Below are positions 34,277 to 43,309 of a stretch of DNA of 64,000 nucleotides, piece after piece. The position numbers were made by a program, and so were the translations under genes. The stretch covers positions 2,046,001 to 2,110,000 of the forward strand of contig NC_008577.1 in NCBI RefSeq assembly GCF_000203935.1. Reading direction: 5' to 3'. The notes below the pieces were generated by a model. The model was given only the letters and a program-made list of their open reading frames with translations. It searched no databases and had not been told where the DNA came from. The stretch's first letter is position 1. Each line of letters begins with the position of its first letter. This DNA comes from Shewanella sp. ANA-3 (GTDB lineage: Bacteria > Pseudomonadota > Gammaproteobacteria > Enterobacterales > Shewanellaceae).

Positions 34277-34902
34277 CCCAAGCATCCGCCAAATTCATTG
34301 TTGTTGAAGGACTGGAAGGCGCAGGCAAATCGAGTGCGATTGCCCTTATTCGCGATTTTATTGAAAAACATACCGGCCTTGCACCCGTGTGTACCCGCGA
34401 GCCAGGCGGTACGCCGCTGGCCGAGCGCATTCGTGACTTAGTGAAAATTGCTGACCCAAGCGATCCTCTGTGTGATGAGTCCGAATGTTTATTGATCTAC
34501 GCCGCTAGAGCCCAGCTCGTCGCCAATGTGATCAAACCCGCGCTGGCAGAAGGCAAGTGGGTGTTAGGGGATAGACACAATCTTTCATCCTTAGCTTACC
34601 AAGGCGGTGGACGCGGCTTAATGCCCTTAGTCGAAGCCGTGAGTAACGCGACACTTAAAGGCTTTAAACCTGATTTAACCCTCTATCTTGACCTTGATCC
34701 AAAGCTTGGGTTGCTGCGCGCAGCAAAGCGGGGCGAGCTTGATAGGATCGAGCAACAAGCCATCGACTTTTTTGAACGGGCGCGCGCAACTTACCTCAAG
34801 CTTGCCAGCGAAGATGAGCGGATTGTTGTCATCGACGCCAGCCAAACCATGGCCGAAGTGCATAAAGATATTCTGGCCGTGTTACAGGCGATGGCATGGT
34901 AG
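34273..34902 (+). CDS. tmk: Thymidylate kinase
   Basis: A 209-residue protein (E. coli 213). The P-loop EGLEGAGKS is at 12-20, followed by the [11 protein letters not shown] and [17 protein letters not shown] motifs. It phosphorylates dTMP to dTDP, directly downstream in purpose from dcd in the same cluster. The start overlaps mltG (ATGA) and the end overlaps holB by seven bases. Confidence 0.97.
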   Translation: MTQASAKFIVVEGLEGAGKSSAIALIRDFIEKHTGLAPVCTREPGGTPLAERIRDLVKIADPSDPLCDESECLLIYAARAQLVANVIKPALAEGKWVLGDRHNLSSLAYQGGGRGLMPLVEAVSNATLKGFKPDLTLYLDLDPKLGLLRAAKRGELDRIEQQAIDFFERARATYLKLASEDERIVVIDASQTMAEVHKDILAVLQAMAW

Positions 34903-35852
34903 CGCAAAGCGGATTTGATGTATTAACCCTGCCTTGGCTCGATACGCCAAGACAGGCGTTTTTAACCCAGTTACAAACCCAAAAAGTCCCCCACGCGCAA
35001 CTCGTGGGTATCGATTCCGCCTATGGCGGTGAACTCTTGAGTGTGTTTATGGCGCGTGCCGCCATGTGTTCACAACCCACTCCTGCGGGCGGATGCGGTT
35101 TTTGTAAGTCCTGCCAGCTATTTGATGCGGGTAATCACCCTGATTTTTATCAAATTGAGGCCGATGGTCATCAAATTAAAGTCGACCAAATTCGTGAGCT
35201 GTGTACTCGCCTGAGTGCAACCGCCCAGCAGAGTGGTCGGCGTGTCGCCATCATTCACCACAGCGAGCGCTTAAACTCTGCTTCTGCCAATGCGTTACTC
35301 AAGACGCTTGAAGAACCTGGCAAAGACACTTTACTGCTATTACATTCCGATACGCCTGCGCGTTTAATGGCAACGATCAGCAGCCGTTGCCAGCGGCTTC
35401 CCTTTGTGGCGCCGTCTAAGATGTTGATCAAAAACTGGTTAATTCAGCACTGTCAGATCCAAGAGGATGTGACTTGGTGTTTGAGTGTGGTCGGCGGCCC
35501 ATTAAAGTTGGCCGAAAGTTTGCAAACAGATGGAGCACAACCGAGTCGCTATCAAACTTTGTTAGGTTTTCGCAAAGATTGGGCGCAAAGTTTGTCGTCA
35601 GGCTATCTGTGTGCTAGTTTGTTAACGATAAGTGAACAACAAATCATTGATGCTCTTAAGGTTTTATACTTACTCCTGAGACAAATTTTACTGAAGTACG
35701 GCGACCAAGATGCGTTTGTGCAAGCGCAAATAGGGAACTTGGCGGCGAAAATCATGGGAATGTGTCATAGCTTAAGTGCAATGCCGAGTGTCAATTATTT
35801 AGGCTTGTGTCAAAGTTATGTCTTAGAATATAGAGAAATAACAAATAAGTAA
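34896..35852 (+). CDS. holB: DNA polymerase III delta' subunit
   Basis: A 318-residue clamp-loader subunit. A zinc-binding cysteine set is visible in [10 protein letters not shown] with an earlier cysteine. Sensor-type motifs [15 protein letters not shown] and the ISSRCQRL (SRC) motif are present. There is no Walker A, as expected for delta', which does not hydrolyse ATP. It helps load the beta clamp. It follows tmk with a seven-base overlap, the arrangement also seen in E. coli and Pseudomonas. Confidence 0.93.
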   Translation: MVAQSGFDVLTLPWLDTPRQAFLTQLQTQKVPHAQLVGIDSAYGGELLSVFMARAAMCSQPTPAGGCGFCKSCQLFDAGNHPDFYQIEADGHQIKVDQIRELCTRLSATAQQSGRRVAIIHHSERLNSASANALLKTLEEPGKDTLLLLHSDTPARLMATISSRCQRLPFVAPSKMLIKNWLIQHCQIQEDVTWCLSVVGGPLKLAESLQTDGAQPSRYQTLLGFRKDWAQSLSSGYLCASLLTISEQQIIDALKVLYLLLRQILLKYGDQDAFVQAQIGNLAAKIMGMCHSLSAMPSVNYLGLCQSYVLEYREITNK

Positions 35853-35858
35853 CATGCC

Positions 35859-36185
35859 ATGGTCGATCTTGTCGTCAATTTTGATACCTTACATCAGCTT
35901 TACCGCGCCTATATGCCGTTTATTAAACCGGCAGGGCTGTTTGTCGCCACCGGGGAAACCCATTATCTCGGTGAGACATTAACCATTGCCTATCGTTTAC
36001 CCGGCGCGACCACCTCAAACGAGTTTCGTGGCGTGGTTGTGTGGATTAATCCGCTGGGCGCATCGGGCGGCCGTCCCGTGGGGATCGGGATTAAAATCGT
36101 TTCTGATCCCGATAGCCATAAACACCATATCGAAAAATTGTTATCCCGTGAGCTCGCTTCCGGCGACTTAACCTGCACTATGTAA
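35859..36185 (+). CDS. pilZ: Type IV pilus assembly protein PilZ
   Basis: A 108-residue PilZ-domain protein located between holB and a TatD-family gene, the exact place of pilZ in Pseudomonas aeruginosa. The fold markers FRGVVVWINP and VGIGIKI are present. The RxxxR and D/NxSxxG residues that bind c-di-GMP in typical PilZ domains are not seen, which is also true of P. aeruginosa PilZ. That protein acts through PilB and FimX in pilus assembly. The start is the ATG at 35859, six bases past the holB stop. Confidence 0.9.
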   Translation: MVDLVVNFDTLHQLYRAYMPFIKPAGLFVATGETHYLGETLTIAYRLPGATTSNEFRGVVVWINPLGASGGRPVGIGIKIVSDPDSHKHHIEKLLSRELASGDLTCTM

Positions 36186-36549
36186 CTGTTATCGTGGTCA
36201 GCTAGGGTTTACATCGAGTATTGAACCTGAACTCGGGGTAACGAGTGTCGAAAAAATCTAAATTTAACACCCTAAATCAATGCTGTAACCAATTGTGTTT
36301 TTTAAGTTGATAATATTTTCTGACTGAATGCGCAGATTTTTGCGCATATCAAGGCGCTCTGTCGTACGCCATAGCGAGCTATGGTTAGACAGAGCAACGC
36401 AGAGAGGCCCGAAAAGATGCCTATTCAGCGGCTCTACTTATCCCGAGCTCAGGTTATTTAGTGCTGAGTGAAGCCTTAGCGGAATTTGACCTCGATCCCA
36501 TCGCTGAGTATCCTTGTGCTCCTTTTTGTTTCTCTGTGTGGAAATTGCT
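36186..36549. other. Intergenic region holding a palindromic repeat element
   Basis: This 364-base gap between pilZ and the TatD-family gene is mostly taken by the inverted-repeat element at 36224-36455. The remaining 90 or so bases before 36550 should hold the ycfH promoter or leader. No coding frame was accepted. Confidence 0.6.
36224..36455. mobile_element. MITE-like nested inverted-repeat element (232 bp)
   Basis: The ends are 18-base inverted repeats with two mismatches: AACCTGAACTCGGGGTAA (36224-36241) and the complement of TTATCCCGAGCTCAGGTT (36438-36455). Inside lies a second palindrome bounded by CTGAAT/ATTCAG (36324-36329, 36423-36428). It contains the hairpins ATGCGCA/TGCGCAT (36328-36347) and GCTCTGTC/GACAGAGC (36356-36363 with 36388-36395). 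The latter encloses CCATAGC/GCTATGG (36369-36384). There is no open reading frame. No clear target duplication was found at the ends. The layout is that of a non-autonomous element or dispersed repeat; copy number is unknown. Confidence 0.6.
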
Positions 36550-37338
36550 GTGCTTATCGATTCACATTGCCATCTCGATCGCCTGAAAGCGGCGCCCGAT
36601 CAACAAACCTTAGAACTTATCCTCGCCAACGCTAAGGCGCGCGGTGTCGACTATATGCTCTGTGTCAATGTGCGCCAGCAGGGATTCGAGTCGATGCGTG
36701 ACAAGGTTGCAGCTTTCGAACAAGTGTTTTTGTCTTCGGGCGTGCATCCGCTGGATGTGAAAGACGGCCTAGATGTTGAGCAAATTCGCCGTTTTGCGAT
36801 GGATCCGAAAGTGGTGGCCATTGGCGAAACCGGCTTAGATTATTTTTATGCCGATGAGACCAAAGCCCTGCAACAACAGTGTTTTGAGCAACAAATTGCC
36901 TTAGCGGTTGAAGTCAATAAGCCGCTGATTGTGCATACCCGCGATGCCCGTGAAGACACCATCAATATGCTCAAAGCGGGGCAGGCGGACAAAGTCGGTG
37001 GCGTGTTGCATTGCTTTACGGAAAACTGGGAAATGGCCAAGGCGGCGATTGACTTAGGTTTTTATATTTCCGTCTCAGGCATTGTGACCTTTAAAAATGC
37101 CGGTGAGTTAAGAACCGTGATCCGCAAAGTGCCGAAAGAGCGTTTATTGGTGGAAACCGATTCGCCTTATCTTGCGCCTATTCCACACCGTGGACAGGAG
37201 AATCAACCCGCCTATGTGCGTGATGTGGCTGAATTTGTGGCAGAGCTGCGCGGAGAGCGTTACGAGGAGCTTGCCGAGTACACCAGTGAGAACTTCTTTA
37301 ACTTGTTTAAGGATGCGGCCCGTTTAATCGGCCGATAA
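36550..37338 (+). CDS. ycfH: TatD-family metal-dependent hydrolase (YcfH)
   Basis: The GTG at 36550 gives 262 residues starting MLIDSHCHLD; an earlier GTG at 36514 would add 12 unlikely residues. The metal ligands HxH (His6, His8) open the TIM barrel, followed by GETGLDYFY, VHTRDAREDT, HCFTEN and the final ETDSPYLAP. TatD proteins are Mg-dependent deoxyribonucleases or phosphoesterases, and the cellular role of YcfH is unclear. The holB-pilZ-tatD-like order matches Pseudomonas, while E. coli has holB-ycfH. Confidence 0.92.
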   Translation: MLIDSHCHLDRLKAAPDQQTLELILANAKARGVDYMLCVNVRQQGFESMRDKVAAFEQVFLSSGVHPLDVKDGLDVEQIRRFAMDPKVVAIGETGLDYFYADETKALQQQCFEQQIALAVEVNKPLIVHTRDAREDTINMLKAGQADKVGGVLHCFTENWEMAKAAIDLGFYISVSGIVTFKNAGELRTVIRKVPKERLLVETDSPYLAPIPHRGQENQPAYVRDVAEFVAELRGERYEELAEYTSENFFNLFKDAARLIGR

Positions 37339-37441
37339 GAGGTGTAACTCTTGCTTGCGCCTTGTGAGTAAAGTGGCAGTCAGTAAAGCTCGCTCTATAA
37401 AGCTAAAACCCAAAAGCTTAACTCATTAGGCGTAAGCCCAT

Positions 37442-37478
37442 AAAAAAAGGCCCAAAACGATTCCAGCTGTTTGGGCCT
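37442..37478 (-). terminator. Rho-independent terminator for rsmF
   Basis: The stem AGGCCCAAA/TTTGGGCCT (37448-37456 with 37470-37478) has a 13-base loop and a run of seven A on its left. Read on the minus strand this is a stem followed by T. It lies about 160 bases past the rsmF stop. The 297-base gap 37339-37635 shows nothing else. Confidence 0.75.
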
Positions 37479-37635
37479 AGGGGAATGGCTCGTTGAAGAG
37501 CCGTGCGCTACAGATGAAAGCGCCATGCAGTGCGCTTTACAATAGACTCAGTGTAGTTGAGTTTAGTGTGAGTGACACTTTCTCCGCCTCGTTTTTTAGG
37601 TTATTTCTCGCTAAAAAATCGCCGATTTATAACCA

Positions 37636-39084
37636 TTATGCCTGTGGTGGTAGCAATAGGACTTTATCTTTTACTAAGTCTCTGGGCAGGCTGTTTTTTA
37701 ATTTATTGCCTAAATGTTTAGCCATGCCTAAAGGCGCACCGCCATAACAGACAATCACTTCGCCTTGAGCTTTGCCCGCCGTATCGAGGGGAATATCTCG
37801 TCCCATCAAATATTCTTTCGCCTGCTCATCGCTTACTTCGACGACTTTCGCGCCATTTTTTGCCCCAGCTTTAAGCGCTTTACCCGCAAGTGCGATAATG
37901 GCTTCATGGCGGACTTTAAAGCCATGCTTACTGTGGTCGGCAAGCTTCACCCCAATCCGCTGAAAGCGCATTTTGCCAATAAAGTCTCTAAATTCATGGG
38001 GGAAGAGCCAAAACTCATCGTCGCGCACCATAATGAGATCATCGGGCAGTTCGATACCCAGATCATCGGCAAAATAGGCTTGAATGGCTTTGGCTTGTTT
38101 GGCACTCGCCTCCGTAAAGGGGAAATTCTTTTGTAATTTAGGCTCAGGTTGCAGACGGGGCACGGAGCGAGTTTTAGTCAGCTTAGCGACAAAAAAGCCT
38201 TCACTGTCGTAAATTTGCGGCCAAACGTGCAAAAAGCCTTCTGGCGTAGTGGCTTTTTCAGCGCCATCAAACAATTGGCTTAAGGACTCAAATTGCACCG
38301 CATCGCCATAGGTTTGCTGTAAATATTCGCACACGCCTTGGTTTTCGTGCCGATTAAGGGTGCAAGTGGAATACACCAAACTGCCACCCGGTTTTAACGC
38401 CAAAAAGGCGGATTCGATTAACGCCTTTTGGGTTTCGCTAATTTCGATTACTTCATCAAGGGACCAAGATTTTAACGCGTCCGCATCTTTACGAACTGTG
38501 CCTTCACCGCCGCAGGGAGCATCAATCAATACCGCATCAAAACTTTCATACAGATACTCGCCAAATACCCGTCCATCAAAGTGGGTCAGGGCACAGTGAC
38601 TGGCACCCATGCGTAGCACATTGGCATGGAGCACTTTGACACGGCTGGCGGAATATTCATTGGCGACTAATAAGCCTTGATTATTCATTAATGCCGCCAT
38701 TTGAGTGGTCTTAGAGCCGGGCGCAGAGGCTAAATCTAATACACATTGCCAATCCGCATTTGGGGTAAATAGCGCTGTGGGGGGCAACATGGAGCTGGCT
38801 TCTTGGATATAGAACAATCCCTGAATATGCTCTAGGGCGTTGCCGAGCTGCTCTTCTTCATCGTAGCTTATCCAGAAGCCATCCTCACACCATGGAATGG
38901 GCTCAAAGGTCCATCCTTTGGGCTGCATTAAGCGCTTAAAGTCTTCACTGCTGGTCTTTAAGGTATTGACGCGAATCGAGCGACGTAGTGGTCTCGAACA
39001 GGCCGCAATAAAGTCATCCATTGAGAGATGGGCGGGCAGTTCTTGGGCAATAGTATTGATAAAATTTTGATTTAATTGAACCAT
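37636..39084 (-). CDS. rsmF: 16S rRNA (cytosine(1407)-C5)-methyltransferase
   Basis: From the ATG at 39084 the protein has 482 residues, near the 479 of E. coli RsmF; 39 further in-frame codons upstream do not match the family start. The Rossmann SAM motif LDLASAPGSKTTQMA is followed by the two NSUN-family cysteines, Cys191 in DAPCGGEG and Cys241 in STCTLNRHEN. A C-terminal RNA-binding region ends the protein. It methylates C1407 of 16S rRNA. In E. coli (yebU) it also lies beside yebST (letAB), msrC, proQ and prc. Confidence 0.94.
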   Translation of the reverse strand: MVQLNQNFINTIAQELPAHLSMDDFIAACSRPLRRSIRVNTLKTSSEDFKRLMQPKGWTFEPIPWCEDGFWISYDEEEQLGNALEHIQGLFYIQEASSMLPPTALFTPNADWQCVLDLASAPGSKTTQMAALMNNQGLLVANEYSASRVKVLHANVLRMGASHCALTHFDGRVFGEYLYESFDAVLIDAPCGGEGTVRKDADALKSWSLDEVIEISETQKALIESAFLALKPGGSLVYSTCTLNRHENQGVCEYLQQTYGDAVQFESLSQLFDGAEKATTPEGFLHVWPQIYDSEGFFVAKLTKTRSVPRLQPEPKLQKNFPFTEASAKQAKAIQAYFADDLGIELPDDLIMVRDDEFWLFPHEFRDFIGKMRFQRIGVKLADHSKHGFKVRHEAIIALAGKALKAGAKNGAKVVEVSDEQAKEYLMGRDIPLDTAGKAQGEVIVCYGGAPLGMAKHLGNKLKNSLPRDLVKDKVLLLPPQA

Positions 39085-39230
39085 AACGGGATTAGGCTGT
39101 GTATCAACTGCGGCAAGTATATCATAATCCTTTACTGGGCTGGGATTTTCTCCCTTGGCTTTTGCCATCCCAAACGAGTCATTAAAGCAACACAAAGACA
39201 AAGCATGAATAAGAATAAGGAAGGGGCAGA

Positions 39231-40457
39231 GTGCTAAATCGGGTGTGGTTAGTGTTTTTCCTCACATCACTGCTGGCGATGGCGGTACAGCTGTTTAATG
39301 GGCATATCGAAGTGCTAGCCAACGCGGTAGAGGCCCTGTTTGCCAGCGCTAAACTCGCCGCTGAAATCGCCTTAGGCTTAGTGGGCGTTTTATCCCTGTG
39401 GATGGGATTAATGCGAATTGGTGAAAAGGCAGGGGTTGTTGGGGCGATTGCCTTTGTGTTTGAGCCGCTGCTGCGCCGCGTGATGCCTGAAGTGCCCAAG
39501 GGGCATCCCGCCTTTGGCAGTATGACGATGAACTTAACGGCCAACGTATTTGGGCTGGATAATGCCGCAACGCCATTGGGATTAAAGGCAATGCAGGATT
39601 TGCAGAGTCTTAATCCGGTCAAAACCGTCGCGACCAATGCGCAAATTCTATTTTTAGTGCTCAATACCTCCTCGGTGACCTTAGTTCCTGTCACTGTGTT
39701 TTTATACCGTGCCCAACAGGGCGCAGCCGCACCAGCGGACATTTTTTTACCCATTATCCTTGCCACATCAGCCTCAACCTTAGCGGGGCTTTTGATCGTC
39801 GCTGTTGTGCAGCGGCTTTCACTGCTCAATGCAGTGGTACTCGGATATGGCGCAGTACTGCTGTCAGCATTAGTCGCTAGTGGCTTTTATTTGATGACCT
39901 TAACGGCTGACGCGATTGGCACAGTATCGACCGCCTTAGGTAACGGGGTATTGCTACTGTTAGTCTTCAGTTTTGTGCTGGTGGCTGGCATGCGAAAAGT
40001 GGCGATTTATGATGAGTTTATCGAAGGCGCCAAGGCGGGGTTTAACCAATCGATTCAACTTATTCCGTATCTGTTAGCCATGCTGCTGGCGATTGGCTTA
40101 CTCAGGGCGTCGGGCGCGTTGGATTACCTGCTGCAACTGATTGCCAGTGGGGTGAGTCTTTTCGGGTTTGATACTCGCTTTGTCGATGCGATGCCAACCG
40201 CATTAATGAAACCTTTTAGCGGTTCGGGCGCGCGGGCCATGATGCTCGAAACCATGGCGCATCATGGTGTGGACTCCTTTGCAGGGCGCTTGGCGGCGAT
40301 TTTCCAAGGGAGTACTGAAACGACTTTCTATGTGTTAGCCGTTTACTTTGGCTCCGTTGGGATCCGTCACGGGCGCCATGCGCTCGCCTGTGGCTTAACG
40401 GCCGACTTTGCGGGGATCTGCGCCGCAATTGCGGTCTGTTATTGGTTTTATGGCTAA
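39231..40457 (+). CDS. SpmA-SpmB fused nucleoside-recognition-domain membrane protein
   Basis: A 408-residue membrane protein starting with GTG after GGAAGGGG. It has two gate-domain halves. The first (1-195) carries GLMRIGEKAGVVG and TANVFGLDNAATPLGLKAM, as in SpmA. The second (205-408) carries EGAKAGFNQSIQLIPYLLAM and PFSGSGARAMML, then FQGSTETTFYVLAVYFGSV, as in SpmB. In Bacillus, spmA and spmB are separate and affect spore-core dehydration; in Gram-negatives the function is unknown and a transport role is likely. It is divergent from rsmF. Confidence 0.88.
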   Translation: MLNRVWLVFFLTSLLAMAVQLFNGHIEVLANAVEALFASAKLAAEIALGLVGVLSLWMGLMRIGEKAGVVGAIAFVFEPLLRRVMPEVPKGHPAFGSMTMNLTANVFGLDNAATPLGLKAMQDLQSLNPVKTVATNAQILFLVLNTSSVTLVPVTVFLYRAQQGAAAPADIFLPIILATSASTLAGLLIVAVVQRLSLLNAVVLGYGAVLLSALVASGFYLMTLTADAIGTVSTALGNGVLLLLVFSFVLVAGMRKVAIYDEFIEGAKAGFNQSIQLIPYLLAMLLAIGLLRASGALDYLLQLIASGVSLFGFDTRFVDAMPTALMKPFSGSGARAMMLETMAHHGVDSFAGRLAAIFQGSTETTFYVLAVYFGSVGIRHGRHALACGLTADFAGICAAIAVCYWFYG

Positions 40458-40514
40458 GGATGCAATTGAGAAGAGCTGATTGACAGCGATAGTAGACTGT
40501 TGCTTTAGCATATA

Positions 40515-40554
40515 AAAATCAGGCGCATTAGAGTTTATCTAATGCGCCTGATTG
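40515..40554. terminator. Long perfect hairpin between convergent spmAB and letB
   Basis: A 16-bp perfect stem, AATCAGGCGCATTAGA/TCTAATGCGCCTGATT, with a five-base loop (40534-40538). A run of A at 40515-40519 gives a T run on the minus strand. It probably ends the letA-letB transcript and may also slow plus-strand transcription. Confidence 0.8.
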
Positions 40555-40672
40555 TTAAGTGATACCGAGGGCTCTTGGCTTATTAAGCTGACCCAAGAAC
40601 ATCGGCTCAGACTAAGATTTAACTAAAACCCTTACGCTAGAGAGCTTTAGCTGGCCAGAGTCATTGTTTTAG

Positions 40673-43309
40673 CTACTGGGCCGGAGCCCATTCCTGCCAT
40701 TCGCTCTGGGCCTTGTGTTGCAACTTAATCACAGCACCTTGGCTTAAGCGGTTACCTGTTTGCGTTGTTTCCTTGGTAGCGACATTAATGCCGCCCGCCA
40801 ATAGGGTTTCGAGCGAGCCGGCTTCAATTTGCGCACCAGAGAAAATCCCCACATCGACTTTAATGCCTGAAGCGTCCCAGAACTGACTGCTCTGATTCAC
40901 TAAGTGGCTGTACTGCGGCTCAATATGCGCTTGCATTAGCACACTGTTGCCTTGAGACGACAGACTATAACCATCGATTTGGCCGACTTTAATACCACGG
41001 AAGAAGATAGGCGTGCCGACTTTCATCGAGCCAAGGTTGCTATCCTCTAAGGTAAACTTAAGCGCATCTTCGGCCACGTTGGCATAGCTGCTCTCAACCA
41101 ATTTGGCTTGGAAGTGGGTGGCTTTTTGGTTGCTCTTACCCGGTAACACGCCAATATAAGGTCCAGTAATTAAGGTTTCTGGCGCTTTGATCCCCGCTAG
41201 GGAGATTTGCGCATCAACCATATGGTATTCAGTATCACTGCGGCTGAAGTGCTCGGCATAGTCGCCATAGAGATAAGCCGTTGCCGTGAGGGTAGTTAAG
41301 TCGGTATTGAGCTTAACTTGCGTCACTTCACCTACTTGATGGCCTTGGTAACGAATGGCGGCTTTGGCGGCCAATTTCGCCGAGGCGGGTAAGGTGAGTT
41401 TGATGGCTTGAGCCTGGGCTAAGGCGAGCTGTTTACTTTCGTATAGTTTAAGTGCCGCATTCGGTTCAGCCGTTGAACTATCCAACAAACCTAAGCTGAT
41501 GCTGCCCTTTAACGCACCTTGTAGTGGTGCGACGGCGACATCAATACCCGCAAGACTGGCACTGACATCCACGGCACTGTTGCGCCAAAACACTTTAGGT
41601 TTTTGCACTAAGGGTTGGAACTGCTTATCGATAGCGATCTTAATCGCAAAGTCTTCGGTTTTACTCTGCCAGTTGACCGATTCCACGCTACCGATTTGCA
41701 TTTTTTTATAGTAAATCGGTGAGCCTTGGCTGACATCGGCGCCATCGACGCTACTGAGGGTAAAGTACAGACGTTGCTGCCGAGCAAAGAATTGTTTTGC
41801 TTCATCTATCGAGCTAAAGAGTGACAGGCGAGTATTGGCCGCAAGCGGTGTGTCGCTACTTCCTGGAATAAGACTCACAGCCCCTTTGGTGAGGGTCGCC
41901 ATATCACGGGTTTTCACCGACACTCCATCGAGTGAGGCATCGATGCTCAGCGCAGACTCGGGGATAAAATAGCTGTCACTGCGAACTAAGCTGGCAAACT
42001 CAGGTTGCAGCTCGAGTTGATATTCAACGGCCGACAGATCTTTAGTTAATCTCACCGCCAGCACCTCACCGATAGACAGCTGCTTGTAACGCACTTCAGC
42101 GCCTGCGGTGAGGCCCATATTTTCAGTCGAGGTAATAGTGAGCTGACGTTTCTTGGCCTTCAGTAGATCGGGCGCCGACTCTTGCAGGGCAAAACTACTA
42201 GGCAGCGCCGTATTGGCATTGGTGCCGGGTAAAAAGTTAATCACGCTGCCCGTGAGTAAGCGTTCGGGGTTTTTGATCCCAGAGAGCGAAATATCGGCGC
42301 CTTCAAGCCAAAACAGCCCGTCACTGGTTAACAGGTTAGCGTATTCAGGCTCAAACTTTGCCACCGCAGTCACGCCGGTTGCGGTGAGTTGTTTGCTTTG
42401 TAGGGTGCCAATGGTGATGCCGCGATACACAATGCGAGTGCCTTTATCAATCGCGTTGCCATCGTTCATGGTCAGGCTGACTTCAATTCCGCCAAGGGCG
42501 CTGGTTTCGGAATCATAGAGGGCAAAACTGTCACCATTTTGTGCCGCAGGCGCTTTATCATCGGAGCTGAAACTCACGCCGCCCGCCAGAATCGAAGCCA
42601 GGCTCTCTGTGTTGACTTTAATGCCCGCTAAACTGGCGTCGACTTTCACGCCGGATACGTTCCAAAAGTGGGAGTTTTTCTTCACTAAACGCGCATATTG
42701 CTCTTGGATAAAGGCGCTGATAATCACTCTGGCGTTGCCGTCTAAACGGTAGCTGACCACGCTGCCGACGGGGATCTGACGAAAGAATACCGGCGAGCCT
42801 ACGTCCAACGAGCCGAGTTTATCGGCCGTCAGTTCAATCATCACCCCTTCAGTACCGATTTGCATCGGTGGTGGTTGACGCTCAGCCTCGAAGAAGGTGG
42901 CGGCATTGCCTTTACCGGGCTGAATTGCGATATAGTTGCCCGAAAATAGCGCATCTAGGCCTTCAACACCCGTGATGCTGGCTTTTGGAGTGACTAACCA
43001 GAAAAGGGTCTCTTTATTTAAGAAAGGCTTAGCGCGATAGTCCATCATGACTTTGACGTTTACGCCCTTAAGATCCTCATCGATACCAATGTCTTTCACC
43101 TTACCGACGGTAAGACCTTGATATTTGACTAAGGTTTTACCCACGTCGATCCCCGTGGCACTGGGGAAGTGGATCTGAATTTCAATGCCCGATTCTTTGA
43201 TGCTCTTAATGCCCAGCCATGCGCCGAGTGCGAGCGCCACAATTGGGAGCAGCCAAATCGGCGAAAAGAGTTTTTTCTTCACAACTTTTGGCGATTCAAT
43301 TTGTGTCAT
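40673..43309 (-). CDS. letB: Multi-MCE-domain intermembrane lipid transport protein LetB (YebT)
   Basis: At 878 residues it has the length of E. coli LetB (877). There is one N-terminal membrane helix at about 16-34. Seven MCE repeats follow, each opening with a G-x-x-V/I-x-Y/F segment such as GKTLVKYQGLTVGKV, GSPVFFRQIPVGSV, GTRIVYRGITIGTL, GAEVRYKQLSIGEV, GSPIYYKKMQIGSV, AAIRYQGHQVGEV and GTPIFFRGIKVGQI. E. coli LetB stacks seven hexameric rings into a tunnel spanning the periplasm for lipid movement. Its start overlaps the end of the preceding PqiA-like gene by 14 bases. Confidence 0.96.
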   Translation of the reverse strand: MTQIESPKVVKKKLFSPIWLLPIVALALGAWLGIKSIKESGIEIQIHFPSATGIDVGKTLVKYQGLTVGKVKDIGIDEDLKGVNVKVMMDYRAKPFLNKETLFWLVTPKASITGVEGLDALFSGNYIAIQPGKGNAATFFEAERQPPPMQIGTEGVMIELTADKLGSLDVGSPVFFRQIPVGSVVSYRLDGNARVIISAFIQEQYARLVKKNSHFWNVSGVKVDASLAGIKVNTESLASILAGGVSFSSDDKAPAAQNGDSFALYDSETSALGGIEVSLTMNDGNAIDKGTRIVYRGITIGTLQSKQLTATGVTAVAKFEPEYANLLTSDGLFWLEGADISLSGIKNPERLLTGSVINFLPGTNANTALPSSFALQESAPDLLKAKKRQLTITSTENMGLTAGAEVRYKQLSIGEVLAVRLTKDLSAVEYQLELQPEFASLVRSDSYFIPESALSIDASLDGVSVKTRDMATLTKGAVSLIPGSSDTPLAANTRLSLFSSIDEAKQFFARQQRLYFTLSSVDGADVSQGSPIYYKKMQIGSVESVNWQSKTEDFAIKIAIDKQFQPLVQKPKVFWRNSAVDVSASLAGIDVAVAPLQGALKGSISLGLLDSSTAEPNAALKLYESKQLALAQAQAIKLTLPASAKLAAKAAIRYQGHQVGEVTQVKLNTDLTTLTATAYLYGDYAEHFSRSDTEYHMVDAQISLAGIKAPETLITGPYIGVLPGKSNQKATHFQAKLVESSYANVAEDALKFTLEDSNLGSMKVGTPIFFRGIKVGQIDGYSLSSQGNSVLMQAHIEPQYSHLVNQSSQFWDASGIKVDVGIFSGAQIEAGSLETLLAGGINVATKETTQTGNRLSQGAVIKLQHKAQSEWQEWAPAQ

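Noticed and set aside
34896..35852. Loss of ATP-binding motif in HolB as a sign of decay
   Set aside because: Delta' subunits normally lack a Walker A motif; the SRC and zinc motifs are intact.
36224..36455. Integron attC site or rho-independent terminator as explanation for the palindromic element
   Set aside because: There are no integron core-site motifs or neighbouring cassettes, no T run, and the length and terminal repeats fit a MITE-like element better.
39182..39829. 215-codon minus-strand frame overlapping the start of the SpmA-SpmB gene
   Set aside because: It is antisense to a well-supported gene, low in complexity and matches no known family.
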